NCBI RefSeq assembly: GCF_910594005.1
Contig: NC_057829.1
Span: 57,953,001-58,017,000 of the forward strand
From: Cervus elaphus
Lineage: Eukaryota > Chordata > Mammalia > Artiodactyla > Cervidae
Direction of reading: 5' to 3'
Length of the DNA: 64,000 nt
The notes beneath the pieces are model-generated. The model did no database searches. It had not been told where the DNA came from and saw nothing but the letters and a program-made list of their open reading frames with translations. The position numbers and the translations under genes are program-made. Positions 12,801 through 27,800 of this stretch are shown in pieces (position 1 is the stretch's first letter; the number at the start of each line of letters is the position of its first letter).

Positions 12801-15800
12801 TCGATTTATGATTTTAAAAGCTAGTTACATAATATAGTAAAAAACAAACAAACAAAAAAACTGCACAACCCAGACTTTGAAAGTGAAAGTCGCTCAGTCA
12901 TATCTGACTCTTTGCAACGCCATTGACTATACAGTCCATGGAATTCTCCAGGCCAGAATACTGGAGTGGGTAGACTTTCCCTTCTCCAGGGAATCTTCCC
13001 AACCCAGGGACCAAACCCAGGTCTCGGTGTCCCAATACCTAGTTAAAATAGGCTCCATGTATTTTCTATAGGAAATAATTATGGTTGTGCTTTGGAGGCG
13101 TAAGTTATAAAGGAAAGACTGTTCGGAGCATGAGATGGGGCAGAAGAGCCGGGGAGCCCCGCCTTGTGCCTGGGGATGGTTTCTTGGAGCTGACCCAGGA
13201 GAGGCGCTCTCACCGCATCCGTGTAGGTGTCCTCCGCCGGCTTCCACTCGCCCCCGGGGTAGCGACTCTCATTCTGGTACACTTCATCTGTGAACTCTGT
13301 GTGACCCGCATCCGCCTCGGTCAGCAAGCTGTGGGGGAAGAGGCTCGTGTTACCAAAGGAGAAACCTTACCAAAGGTGGTCACTGACCACCCCAGCTATT
13401 TCCAATGGCCGGAAAATATCTACACCCCTGGGGTGGCCCCCTGTTCCTTCCCTACCCTTACCCTATTGGGTTCCCCACTGCAAACTCCTTTTTGTACTAA
13501 TAGCTTTTGACATTCCTTTGAAGAAGGGCGGCTGGAACAAGGAGACCTAAATTACAGAGAACGTCTCAAATTAGCAGCGTTGCTCCTGCTCAGTAATTAG
13601 GGTGGGGACTGGGAAAACTGACGTTGTGGGCAGCTTCTTCTAGGGACCTGGCTTCCGTTTCTGGGTCAGGTCAGGGCCCTTCAGCTTTTTCTCAGCCTGA
13701 CTCTTGGCTAGCAGTTCAAAAGAACAGAGTCATCTTCCCTCTTTCCTCCTGTTTTAAAAATGGAATGGAGACGGTCTCATGGGCCAAGTGTGGAAACCTT
13801 TCACCCCGGGTTTGCTTGGTCTAGGTAACACAAACTGAAGGGAGGGGTTTACATTTTCTGGATCATTCCTTGGTAGGAATGGCAGCCAAACCAGGTCATT
13901 TTAGACTCTATGGTCTATTTGGCCAGTTGAGAAATCTATATTGCCTCCCTGTCATGCCAACTTTCCTCCTGGATTTGGAACAACCCACAGAGGAAAGTAC
14001 AGAGATTCCAACTTTGGCTTAAGTTTTCTGCCAGGTATCTGCTCAACTGAGGTTTCTTTTTTCCTTTTACTGTCTCTACACATCATTTCCCTGCTGTATC
14101 CTCCCCTAGAATCAAGTGCTGGAGGGAAATCAGAAAACAAAAAGTTCCCATCCTTTGTATAAGTTGGGCTTCTCCATCGCTTCTCTGACTGTTGCTTCTA
14201 GGGTCCCATCCATCTCTGACAGGCTCTGATGTTGAGCTTTTCCAGTTCCAGTTCCCCTGGCCTTTTCCAGTCCTCACTAACCTTCCTTCCTTCCTTCTAA
14301 TTCAAATCCCATTTCCTTTCTTCTCACCAGCAACCCCAATGCTACCCAAAAAAGGCCGTCTTAGGTTAACAGTGAAAGTGGAAGTCCCTCAGTCGTGTCT
14401 GACTCTTTGCGACCCCATGGACAATACAGTTCATGGAATTCTCCAGGCCAGAATACTGGAGTGGGTAGCCTTTCTCTTCTCCAAGAGATCTTCCCAACCC
14501 AGGGTTTGAACCCAGGTCTCCCACATTGCAGGAAGACTCTTTACCAGCTGAGCCACAGGGGAAGCCCGTCATGGGTTAAAAGTAATTGTACACAAATACT
14601 TAACAGACAAGACCCAGCACACGTCTTTCCCTCCTTCCCTAATCCTGTGTGCTTATAGGAAGCAAGTGTGGACAGAAAGAACAAACTCTAGCTTGAGGTC
14701 TTCAACTCCAACTTCACAAGCTTGTTTCCTCCAAAAGTAAGTAGGCTGTCCTGAGGTGGAAAGAAGAGGGTGTTCTGGCTCCAAAGCTTTTGGCAACACT
14801 CAGAAGCCACCCTTTGGTTTCCTCCAGACTGCAGGGGACACATACTTGCCCCCTCTAGTGTTTCTTTCTTTTGAATAATAGCCTTTGAGATGTAACTCAT
14901 ATACCATACAACTCATCCATTTAAAGTGGGCCATCTATTTTCTGCAGACCTTCCAGCATATTGGTTTAGAACTGCTTTTGGCACCCAGGCTAGACTTGGC
15001 TTCCAGCCCTGTCTATATCACTCAGCCACAGTTTGTATGCCTTTGGACAAGTGACTAAGTCTCTCCATATCTGTTTCATCTTTAAAGTGGAAATAACACT
15101 GTTTTTTTGTTGGGAACTTTTTGTTGGGAGATCATTCTTTGTGTGTGTCTTGCATTTCTAAACATAGGCTCCACAACTTTTGTTACAAACTATCTTTTCA
15201 AGATGTTTATATGAGGAACAACCTCAAAAGACACAGTGTTTCTCTCCAGAGCAAAGCGGCAGCATGCTTACTACACATTATAAATGATTTGGGTGCCCTG
15301 AGCTCAGGATTCCTGTTACATAATCCTCTTCATGTACAAGTGTCATCTGGCCCTTTTTTGTCGCCCTCTAGGAATTGGGGCTCAGAGAATGAGAGCAAAT
15401 ATTGATACTCTGGTACTGCTGTTTGCAGTGAGTCTTTTCTCTCTGCTTTGGGAGTCTAAAGTCTCCTGCCAACATCCACGAAATTGTGGCAGGTGACCTA
15501 GATAGCTTGCAAGGAAGATAAAAAAATCTCAGGCTCTTCATGATTTTTGTAGGATTGCAATCCAGATTTTTTTTAAAAATGACACATTGCTTGACACATT
15601 CACATGTAATACATTCTCAGTTATGTTGGTACCAAGTGCTTTTTAATACTTTTTGTTTTATTATGAAACATTGATGACATCATTCAAGCTTCTATGAGTT
15701 TCTGTGGACTTACTTCTGCTCAGCAAGTGTTATATAAATTTGATCAAGAATGATGATGGAGAAGATTCATTTAGCAGTTTCTCAGGAAAGACCCCATTTA

Positions 15801-18800
15801 CCATCCTTTTTTCTCAGAAAATGGAAAACTTACCTTCTTTCAGGATCAACTATCCAGTCTCCTTCCCATTCCCAGCCTTTTGGAGGCAAAAAGAATTCCC
15901 TCTTGAGTTTTATTTTTCCCGTGACATCGGAAAATTTATGACGACCCACTAATCCGGAAGTGCCCCATTTTCCAAACATGAGGGCTTGATTTTCATACTA
16001 TTAAAAAGAAATTGGAGAAACATAATCAGTGAGCAAGAAATAAAGCCAACATATAAATTTTCAGGTCCATCTAGGACTTAGGCTAAACAATGAGGAAAAG
16101 TGAAAAAGCTTTATATTCAGAAGGTATGGACCTAAGTTGGACTATTACTGATTATGCAACCTTGGGTAAATCATTCATCTTTCTAAGACTCAGTGTCCTC
16201 ATCTGTAAACTGAGGATAATACTCCCTTTCTCATAGGATTGTTCTGAAGTTCAAACGTACAAATGATTGTGAAAGTGCTTTGTAAACATCGATATATCAT
16301 GCTAGTTGTTTCCACCATTATTTTGAATGGCTCCAAATAGTTCTCTGAACCTAATCTTTTAGATATCTACAAAAGTCCTCAATTTATGAACATGTAGTCT
16401 TCTAAAAGTTTATTTACAAGTTGGCTGCCTAGAACATGGGGCACATTTCCCCACAGAAACAATATTAGGATTAATGGTACATTTTCTAGGCAGCACAAAG
16501 GACCCATCTGAAACATGAAGGTCCTTTAGTACCCAGCCTCTATGTGGTCACAAAGCTCTGAGCCTTCATTGCTTCTCGAGTATGGTGAGTAGGCCAAGAC
16601 CTTTCTGGAAGCAGGTTTTGTGGCAATGGCAGACCCAGGTTTATAGAGCATTCCTTTCTAAGTTAGAATTTATAAATCTATAATCTGGTCAGTTTTGCAC
16701 TATGTAAACCATATAGAGGGTTGAGATTTGCCAGTGTTGAGAGTCTCTGGGTCCAAGCTGACATCTCCATTTGTCTGCTGATGAGCTTACTGAGAACATG
16801 ATTTATATAAGTAGCTGGGGACTTTTTGGCTAAAGGAGGATGAAAGACATTTGAGTAGGGGCCTGGTGAGGGACCTGGTTCGATTCCTGGGTCAGGAAGA
16901 TCCTCTGGAGAAGGGATAGGCTACCCATTCCAGTATTCTTGGGCTTCTCTTGTGGCTAGCTGGTAAAGAATCTGCCTGCAATGCAGGAAACCTGGGTTCA
17001 ATCTCTGGGTTGGGAAGATCCCCTGGAGAAGGGAAAGGCTACCCACTCCACTATCCTGGCCTGGAGAATTCCATGGACTGCATAGTCCATGGGGTCGCAG
17101 AGTTGGACATGACTGAGCGACTTTCACTTTCATTTTCAGGATCCTACTATGTGCCAGGTAAAGAAAAGCAAAACTAAAAGATGCCATGGGTTTTCTTGCC
17201 CAGCAAGAAGATCAGAGCTACAATCCTGAACCAGCAGTCAGGTATAGGATAGCAGAAACACAATTACGATTTAGCTAGAATAAAGATAGTCTTCTCCTCA
17301 ATTATTTGAGCATGAAGGCCCATCTGTAAAAGAATGGAACTCATCTGAAAATTGTCAGAAGACATCCATTGACTATATCTAACACATTTATATCAATAAG
17401 CACTTTGAATAAAAGAAATACAACTAACTCTACTTTTAGATGTAACAGTTTGTAAAAATTGTTTTCAAGGGTTTAACTCTAATGAGACTTTGGATAAACT
17501 AAGTGGATTTGTAACCCAGTGAAGGATTTACAAATTATCTCTTACTGTTTTAAAAGTATTCAGGCAGCATTTTCTTTGCCCCTGGGCAAACCCCTCTGAG
17601 GAATGAGTCTTCTATGTTTTAAAGACTATGTGGCAGAAAACAACCACTCCAGACCCCAAGCAGGCGTCTCAAGGTTGGCACCTCTCAAACATTCTTCACT
17701 CCTGGAGTGCTTGTGTGTAGGTCACACTGGGGGTGTCCCGACAAAGACCCCCAGTTAATCATTCCCAACCCGCTTAGTGAAGGGCCGTTGGATGGAATTT
17801 TAGTTAGCGATTATGCTGGTGGTTGATTTGACATAATAACATAATGGTGCTCCCCCCAAAAAAGGAAAAGATAATGATGTACCATTTCAGCAAAGACGGT
17901 GAATGTTCCTTCTGCAAAGCTATTGAACTTCTTCTCAACAGCACTTAAACCCAACCAGATGTTCACACGCAACTCCACAGGCACCTTTGGTCCGTTGTTT
18001 TTCTCTTGTGGATACTGTGAGATGTATAATAACATGAGCTGTTATGCCAAGCACAGCACAGACTATGATATTCAGCTGAAAACAAAAGTAGACTGAACAT
18101 CTAATCATTGTTTTCAACAGTCTAATTTTGTTTGTGCAGCTAAAATATTTCCAAATGACCCTTCTACAAAGATCAAAATAATAACTAAATCAGGAACACC
18201 TGGGTGCCCCTGAGATCTTTCCAGGAGGCTCATGAGGTCAAAATTATTTTCCTAATAGTACTAGGATGCTACTTGTTTTTTTCACTGTATTGACATTTGC
18301 ACTGATGGTTAAAAAAAAAAAAAAAAAAAAAAGCAAGCATGGATAAGACTCCAAGCTCTGTAGTGGGAATCAAGGCAGCAACACCAAACTGCACTGGTAG
18401 TAATAGTTTTCTTCATCACTCCCAGTGAAAAAAAACAAAATGCCAGTTTCACCAACGAATTCCTTTGATAAAGCAGTAAAAATGGCTAATCCTAAATCAT
18501 GATACCCAAATACATGTCTTTTTAATATTTTATATGATGAAATTCTGCTGTGTATTTGTATATGTTTTGAGAAAAGATTCTGATGCAATCAAGCTGTGAA
18601 CTGAACTAGACTTTTTTTTTTAATGGAATATCTTTTATTTCTCAAACAGCAATTGGCTGCCCAATATGGTTATTCATACTTGGATATGGGGCAGATGTTT
18701 TCTTGAACATAAACAAGTGAGCTTGTCATTTCAAGAACAATAAGTGACTGTATTTTGTCGCCAATGATAAAATTCAAGGTTTCAAGTTAACAATTAGAAT

Positions 18801-21800
18801 TTTGGAAAGTTTGTTTCTGCCTTAGTGGGTGAACCTGATAGTGTCCCAATACATAAGAGCTTTTATTATAAGTGATATTAATGTGACTTTTTATTGTATG
18901 ATGAAACATGTCAACATTAGGAAGATTTGCCTAACTCAGTGAACGAATATTTTCCAAATGATGAAAGCTTTATGTTACAAAAATCAGGCATGGTAAAACA
19001 GCCATTCAAAGTACAAGGTAGACCAATGGATTTTAATGTAGCAGAGAATGAAAAGTTCACTGATATGGTTTCAGATTCCACATTGCAATTAATCTTTTAA
19101 AAGCTACCATTTAAAAAAAAAAAAAAAAAAAAGCTACCATTTGAGTTTTGTATTGTATCCAAGATAAGCACCCACAGTTATCTGTAAAAGTTATTCAAAT
19201 ACTCCACCCTTTTCCAACTACATACAATATGTGAGGTCAGATTCTTTTCATACACTTCAACCAAGCAACTCAGAGCATCAGACTAAATGTAGAAGCAATT
19301 TTGAGAATTCAGTTATTTTTCTGTGAGGCCAGGTTTGCAAAAGTGCAAAACAATATCACTCAGTATTCTGATTTTTAAAAAGAAATAGCTATATTTTATA
19401 AAAATATATAGTTTGTTAACATATAATGGATTTATTATAGTTATCTTAAATACTTTTTAATGTCAGTTTTAATTTCTATTACAGTAAATACTGATAGATA
19501 GAACCATGTACACAAATGCTGTTTGAGGTCTCCAGTGATTTTTTTTTTTTTTTTTTGAGAGTGAAGAGAGGTCTCAAGACCAACAACAACAAAAAAACAC
19601 TGACTTAAATGACTACCTAAACTGGATAATGAGTATTAACAAAATCAATACATATATACAACATTCTCTTAAAAGCATTTTGCTGTTTATCCACTGAGTT
19701 CTAAAACCCAATACAGAGAATACCACTCTGCCTCCTCTCCCACCCGCTGTGAAGTTTTATTTATTAATCAGTTTGCTTCCATGCAGTGCCAAGGTCAATT
19801 ATAATTGTGGTTCTATCTTAAGTAAAATTTATTCCACCAAGAGACACTTGAAAGAAGATAATCACCTTGGTTCTATTTTCACCCTCTTGATTAAAGAGCA
19901 AAGAGTGCATTTATTAAAAGTTTAGCAGATATCTCCCTGTTTTAATGGAACGTTCTCCCATGACTGCTTTTCTCCCTCTTGATTTTTCCCCCGTTCCTGA
20001 TATTCTAAGGAACTCAGGAGGAGTCTGGAAGGGAGAGGGATGTCAAACTTGTATCTGGCAACTATTTGGATCTCTTTGTTTCCATCCCCAATCTCCTGTG
20101 GTTCTTCTTATGCACACAAGGGAAGTTCTTAATCTAGGGTCCTGGGATGAATTGATGGGTTCTACAAAGCCCCTGAATCATATGCAGAATGTTGGAGGCA
20201 TCTGAGATATGTGTTATTTTGGAAGACAGGGCCAATAGCTTTCATCAGACTCTTAAAGGAGTCCATGTCTCCAATATGTTCAGAACCCCAACCCTAAAGT
20301 AGTAATTCTTAAAATTTTTTCAATTTGAGGACCCATTTGATTAGAGCATAGATTGCATGGACTACCTATATTACCTTTGTTTTTTTCTGCTTCCCAACAC
20401 TCGCTAGTAGGGAAGGCAAGAGTAGCATTGCCTCACATGAGACATTAGAGGTGGAAAATTCATACTAGAAAGCAAAGCATTCACAATGCCATGTTAATAT
20501 TAGTGTCACAAAGACCTCTACAGAAGTGTCCTTGATTGAAGCCAGCAGACCTCAGGCCACTCTGGTAATTACCACCCTAGAGGAAGGACCAGAAGAGGCT
20601 GAAATGGATCAGGATCGCCCTAGCCATTCAATGGCTGGCAAATTATAAAACAGCCCTTCCTGGGAACATGGGGTTTGCACTCAAGTACTTCACGTTACAC
20701 AGTGAGGAGGCCATACCTTCAGAAAGATGGTCTGGGTTTTCCCACAGTACTTCCCAGACGCATTCCCGCCGCTGGTGGAGTATAAAACCTGATGCGCGGG
20801 AATGCGTGCGTAGGCCAGTCTTTTCTCTCCCCGGATCATCCAGATGATGATGTCAGGCATGCTGTTCTGGGGCTGGTCACAGAAGGGGATGGAACAGGAA
20901 GCAAAGCTAGAGTTAGTCTAAATGTAGAAACACCACTGCACCTGCAGGCTGAACCCTCAGGGCTCCATTTATCAAAGAAACAATGTGGTTAGGGCGCTGC
21001 CAAAATTTCTTCTGGGACCACAGGTTTTTGGCCTGTGACTGGCCAAAGGAAATAGAGGGAAGCAGAGGGCCTTCACTTGCCAAAGGCCCTTTCGACAGAG
21101 AAACTGTGTGAAATACCCCCTTTTATCTCTCCCATCATTTGAAGAAAGACGTCCACAGCAGCCAAGGGGTTATAGGTTTCATCTATCTCACAGGGCATAG
21201 ACAGAGCATCTCTATTTCACAATCCGACATTTTCCAAATGTGCAATATTAATTATTTAAAACCTCTTTTTTTAAAAAATACATAAATAAATAAAACCTTT
21301 TTCTGATTTTAAAGCTGATATAAGTTCACCATAAAAAACTCTGAAAGGAACAAAGCCTAGAAAGTGAAAAATAAAAATGTCCTGTCATCACATGTGTTTT
21401 TCAAATGTACCTCTACTCACAAATGTATGACAACTTGCCCTCCACCTCCCCATCTGTGAAGGTCAGTAGGGAGGGGTCTCCTACTCCCTTATTCTTCCAA
21501 CCCACAGAGGTCAGTGGCAGCCAACATTACTCCAGCACTCACTGTGTGCCCCATGCTGGGCTAAGGCCTTTTCACTCTTCATCTTCTTTAACTTCATTAA
21601 GCGGTGATGGGAACTGAGTACTACTTTTCTCCCCATTTACTTATTTATTTTAAATATGTCTTTATTTTTGATTGCGCTGATTGCCATGTGCAGATTTTTC
21701 TCTAGTTGGGGCGAGTCGGGGCTACTCTTTGTTGTGGTGCATGGTCTGCTCATTGCGGTGGCTCCTCTTATTGTGCTTTTGGGGAGCCTGGCCTCTAGAG

Positions 21801-24800
21801 TGCATGGGCTTCAGTGGTTGTGGCACTCAGGCTCAGGAGCTGTGGAGTATGGGCTCAGTTGCTCTGAAGCATGTGGCATCTTCCTGGACCAGGGATCGAA
21901 CCCGTGTCCCCTTGGCAGGTGGATTCTTAACCACTAAACCACCAGGGAAATTCTCTTCATTTAATCTGTGGGAAAACTGAGGCTTAGGGAGATTGAATAC
22001 CTTGCCCAAAGTTACGCATGGTAGATCCAGGATTCAAAGCCAGGTCTTTTCTCGATCCCAACCAAAGGTAGTACACAGATCTGCTACTGTATCACTCTAA
22101 TTGAAATCTTCTCTGATTGTACCATGACAATGACAGCATGTCCATTATGCAGACCTTTCCAGGACAACCAACTCAAAATTCTTCTACCCTGACCTCAGTG
22201 ATGTTTATCCATTAGCATCTCAGTCCAATAACTGCTTGATTTCATCATCCATCAGGTCTGCTCAATGTCTAAGATAATGTACTAGATTTTCTCAACACCA
22301 TCTCTACCCCTGGTGCCATTCTGCAGAATCCTGCTTCTATATCAGATGAAGTTTAAAAGCCCTACCTCCTCAGTCAGCTGCATTAATTTATCGAGCCAGT
22401 CCTCGATTTCCACCAATGTGGATTTGACCTCTGGGACCTCAGACCGCATCCTCACAGCTGCCTCATGTATCTGAGAGAGAGCTCTGGATCGCAACTTTCG
22501 GATCTGAGTATCAAGAACTGTGACATTAGGTTTTCCTTCTGTGAGAGGCAACGTGTATCTAAAAAGGGAAAACAAAACAGAATATGCAGAATGGCTTATT
22601 CGTTTTCAGAACTATCAAATTCATTTACAGTTGGTTTCAGTCTTGCAAACCACACCAATTTCCTAACAGACTCTAAAGAGTGACCATGTTAAAGCTGAAG
22701 GTGAATGTACGTGGCTTTGGCAGAGCAGGCCTGCCAGACAGACTTTCCTAACTCTCATGGGCATGCAGGGGGATGAAAATTCCAAAGCCATTCCTTGGGT
22801 TTGACCCAAGGCCTGTGGAATCACTGGGAAGGAGATGGAAACAGAAGCAACAGCTGGGAAGAACTGGCCTTCCCTTCTTTTGCTTCCTATGATCACTGTA
22901 CAGACCCACAAAATGAAGAAGGAAGGGACATTTGGAGATGATTTAGCAGACTTCTTAACCTAGGGCCCATGCACCCCTAGACAGTCTGCGGGGGGCCTCT
23001 AGAGGTCTGTGACTCCCTGAAACTTATAAAGAAAAGTGTCTGTCTGGGTTGGCATGTAGTGTGACATCATGATAAAGATGGCATCATGATGAAAACCAGA
23101 GGCTTTAGAGAAGAATATCTGGGTACAAGTCCTGACTCCATCATTTACTACTTCTGTGATGTTGACCAGTTACTGAATCTTTTGTTTTCCTAGCCTCAAG
23201 TGTGAGAAAATAATATCTACCTTTAGAGTTGTGGTGAGAAGTAAGTAAGTTAATATATGGTGAGTCTTTAGAGCAACATCTACTGCAGAGTATGCAACCC
23301 ACTCCAGTATTCTTGCGAGGAGACTTCCATAGACAGAGAAGCCTGGTGGGCTACAGTCTGTGGAGTTTCAAAGAGTTGGACATGACTGAGAGTGCATGCA
23401 CACACACAGTCTAAATGATATTGCCACCATCACCGTCATCTCATCAGATAATCAAAGGGGCCCATTCCCTCCTAAAAAGGCAAGAATCCCTTGTATAGGT
23501 CAAGCTCCCACTAGAACAGCTGAGCTGGAGCCAGAATTAGCCTTTTTCTGCCAGGGCCTCCCTCTCACCAGAGCTGCTGATGGGGCCAAAGTGAAGTTGT
23601 CACCTGTTTCAGGAAATTCTACTCTCACTGTCTCTACCTAGAACTTTTATTGGTTAGAATTTCACCCAGATTCTTAAGGACATCCTAGCTGACTTCCCTA
23701 AACATAAATTTCCTAAAATTAAAACGTATCTTGATCTTTTGATTCTTTCAATTTGATTCTTCAAAAAAAGTATAAAATATTTTTGTGTTTTGCTCAACAA
23801 GCCTTGAAATTCATAGGCATTTTCTACATGAAAGGTATTACCAAATGTCATTGTTTGGCTTCACTGGTAATTATGGCAATACATTAGAAGGGTTAAGTCC
23901 CTGAAATGATTCTTTGAGGCAAAATATAGATGGAAGCTTTAGCTCAAAGGCTACATACAAGATGTTCAATAAATAGATATGGCAGTGGGAAACACATAGT
24001 AGGAAAATAAGTTAATAAACCCAACTCCGGGCCTCAGATGAGTCACTTCATCTCCTTGGGCTTCTGTTTCTTGGGTCTCTTTTGTAGACAAAATAAGAAG
24101 ATTGAAAGAGATGACCTCTTAGGACCCAAATATAAATTCTTTGCATTTAAACAAGCTTCCAGCTGCGCTTTAATCTCAAAAGAAAGTGAGTCGCTCAGTC
24201 ATGTCCTACTCTTTGCAACCCCATGGACTGTAGCCTACCAGGCTCCTCTGTCCATGGAATTTTCCAGGCAAGAATACTGGAGTGGGTTGCCATTTCCTTC
24301 TCCAGGAGATCTTCCCGACCCAGGGACTGCACCGGGGTCTCCCGCATTGTAGGCGGACGCTTTACCGGCTGAGCCATCTCAGCTGCATCAGAATTACCTA
24401 GCCAAACCACTAGAGGGCACAAGGAGACTGGGAGACAGTGTTCAGGCGTTCGCTCAGAGGCAAGGAGGGGAGCGCAGGGCGGGGCGCGGGGCGGGGGCCG
24501 GTGGACAGCCCTGGTTCTTGCTAGCGTAAATACTCAGTGTGCTTTACTTTTGGGACTTCCCTGACCACTGCTTTATTGGCCAACATTTAAAATGAGTTCA
24601 GAATGATCACTTCCTCCTTTGATTTCCACATGCCGAGAGATCTGAACAGTTTCCCCAAGTCATAAAGGTTCTCCAGCTTCACCTAAGGAAGGCTTGGCCA
24701 GAGGACTCATTCGGCATCTGATAGTAAAATAAAACTGCTGTTTCTGAAAATGTGTTTATGAATTAGGAACGCTGTTCTAAATGGTAAAATCAGTGCCTCA

Positions 24801-27800
24801 CCATCAGATCCCATCCTCCGTGGGAGCCAGGAGTCACCTTTCCTGGGGTGGTGGGCACACTAGGGATGCCTGGAGGCGGAGGCCAGGCAGACCAGCCCTT
24901 CCGCCTGCCCAGCCCTTCACCCGAGGCCGCACCGGGACGACTTCCCGGAGGGGGGCCTCGGCCTCCCCTCCGCTGCTTTACAATTGGCACCAGCAGAAAG
25001 CGGAGCTCTTCCTGCTGTTGATTCACAGACTCTTCCCTTTTGAGAAACTTGGCTGAGTCAAATTATTTTTCTGGCAAACACTAGAAAATTCTAGAGACTC
25101 TTCTGGTCTTACAGTTTAAGAGAGGGGAGCACAGCTGGGGATTCTAGAGTACAAGTAGGATCACTGTACCTTGTGTCTTCTATAACTTCCTCCAGGAGCT
25201 TCTGCCACATTTTTGCCAATTGGTTTGAAGGAATTTTACCTTGTATCCCTGCTTTTAGAGCGTCTATGTTTGATTGCTGAAGAATATGGAGAGGGGAGAA
25301 AGAATTGGTAATTGTGCACTATACCCGACAAAGGTTTAACTTTTATTTTCAAGAAAAATACACAAAAAGATTTAACAGAAAAATGAAAGGTCTTTTTTTT
25401 TTCCTTTACATTTAAAATGTTCCCCACAGATTAACTCTTTTTCTCCAAAATGAAACCAACACCGATATATAAAGTAATAAGACAACCTTTTCCTATAACC
25501 TGACCTTTGAAATGAATCAAATTTTATATATTCAGAAAGTAAATAAAAGAAAAACCAACAAGGATGGGGGAAGGAACCCTACAATGGACTGTAAAACAGG
25601 AACAAATGAACCTAACTATATGTCAGATGAATAACATGATACACTGAATTAGCCCAAGTAACTTTTGAGCACAATGATTCCCTCAGTTTGAAGGAAGGAA
25701 AGAACCATAAGTATATCAAACTCTAATTAGATCTGTTTTTCCCAGTACTTAACCTATGGAGAACTAAACAAATGAGTAAATATATTGAGAATAATGGAAG
25801 CTGGAGAAGGGAGCTATAAATATGGAAAGAAGGAAGACTAGAATAAACCCCGTAATATTATCAATAAAATGGAATTGAAGTCATCCTTATAAACTCAGTG
25901 CACTCAGTATACTGAGAGATATAAAATATGCCTATGTATACACACAATACATGTGTGTATACATGTGGGTTTGTCTGCTGAGAAGGCCTAGAAGCAAAGA
26001 CATCTCAGGAGTACTGAACACTCCAGTACCCTGCCAGACACTATTCTTTACATTCCTCTCCCACTAAAAGGAACCAGGGCTCCTTAGAGAAATTGTGGTT
26101 CCAGAGTTGGGCCACAGAAAGTATAAGATAAACCAAGAACATATTATTGTGTCATGTTGAGCATCTACCAGCAGAGAGGTTGAGGGAGAGCCCACCATAG
26201 TCCCCAAAGTCTGATCATGGAAATCCACTGTCCTGTCCAGATTGTTACGGAATTAGGACAGTGAAGAGAGCTGATGAAAAGACTGAAGATGAAAAAAGCT
26301 GGAAATACCCAAAACAGAATAGAGGTGTGACCAGTTCCCACCAAGTTCCTTGAGATGGAAACTTGGAAATTAACACCACAACCACACTGTGTATCAATTG
26401 TAACTTTGTTATGTGGACAATTATGCCTAAGTTAAATATACAGTTCTCTTCAATATTGTCTTTGAAGCATAAAACAACATTTTCAGATTTTGCCATGGAG
26501 TCTTAGCTCAAGTATATTCCAGGACCCCTCCGCATCACGGTACAATGCTGACAGAGGTTGGAACATCTTAGAAAAATTAATATTCATATAATTTGGAAAT
26601 CAAAACATTAATACCAGATGGATTTTATCAGTACCTGACAGAAATAACTTAGTATCTTTGACTTTACTAGAAATATCCCAACCATGTTTTCCTCCTCTCA
26701 TTAACATCAACCAGATGGATAACCACAGATGTCACATCTATGCAAGTTCCCACCAGAGGGAACTCTCCCACCTCCAACAAGAAAGTCCTCTGAAACCACT
26801 TGTTCCACAGTAGAGATTTTTACTGCTTTGACAGCAAAGCTCTAAGGGTTGGGATATTTCTACTGGAATGAACCATTCTCCACACCACATTCCACATACA
26901 AATTATGGAAGAAAGTGTGAGTTGTTCTTCTACTTCAACATCCATCCTCTCTTTTCCACAGTAAGTGAACTTGCACCTGGGCATATGCCTGCACAGGCCT
27001 GAGACTGCATTTCCCAACTCTCTTGCAGTAAGATGTGGTTGTATGACTGGATTCTGGCCAGTGGGAAATGAGTAGAAATCAAGTGTGTGACTTCTGGGTC
27101 TTTCCCTTGAAGGGGAGAGCCTGTGTCATCTTCTTCCCTTCTTTTCCCCTTCCTTCAGACTGAAGGGGCGGTGTAGTGGTGAGCTGCTTCTCCCTTGCAA
27201 ACAATGACAATGCCATAGTAATAGCAGAGCAGCAAGGTGGAGGGGGCAAGAACCTGGGTCCCCCAATACCACTGAACTTCCATACCAGCCTTAGATTACC
27301 TACCTCAACTGCTACTAAGGAAATAGTGTTCATCTTGCTTACCATTATATTCTGAGGTCTTGTGGTAACTCAGATACCACCTCAGTAGCCTAACTGCATT
27401 CTAACTAATACATAATTCACCCTGTTTGGTAAAAAGGAAATGTAGAAAAAATAAACTCACCAGCCTTTCTGCCATGACTAGGAGCGTGTTCACAGCATCC
27501 AGGCGATGACTAATATCCTCCCAGTAGGAAGTCAGTGTAACAACCGGCTTCGTGTGGGCCCAAGGCAGGTAGTAATAGTAGTTTCCTGGTGTAGAATATT
27601 GAGGGTCAGTGAACACTGGACACTTAACACATTTATTGAAGAGATATACAAACTGGACTGCTTGGTTAATCATAGGCCTGAAAGATGTAGTTTGGAGTAG
27701 TCTGATTCTTTCATTTTATTTAATTGAGCAACTGAGGGATAAATAAAAAGTTCGTATTCATGCAGCCTGCTTTGAAAAATCTCTCTAAAAGGCCCTAGTA

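Noticed and set aside
13085..13510. 141-codon plus-strand frame
   Set aside because: It is antisense to exon W21, which is GC-rich and so lacks stops; no protein likeness.
18310..18332. A-tract considered as a fourth tail-only insertion
   Set aside because: The flanks share no direct repeat.
19539..19556. T-tract considered as a tail-only insertion
   Set aside because: Only 'gaggtctc' is shared by the flanks and it does not abut the tract.
24195..24422. Short frames such as the one here and many others with 'LCDPMDC...' or 'GLQSMG...' peptides
   Set aside because: They are translations of Bov-A2 SINEs in different frames and recur wherever a SINE lies; not genes.
24790..25026. Proline/glycine-rich 78-codon minus frame in the GC patch, considered as an extra MYOF exon
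   Set aside because: It has no match to ferlin sequence, and W16 joins W17 in phase without it.
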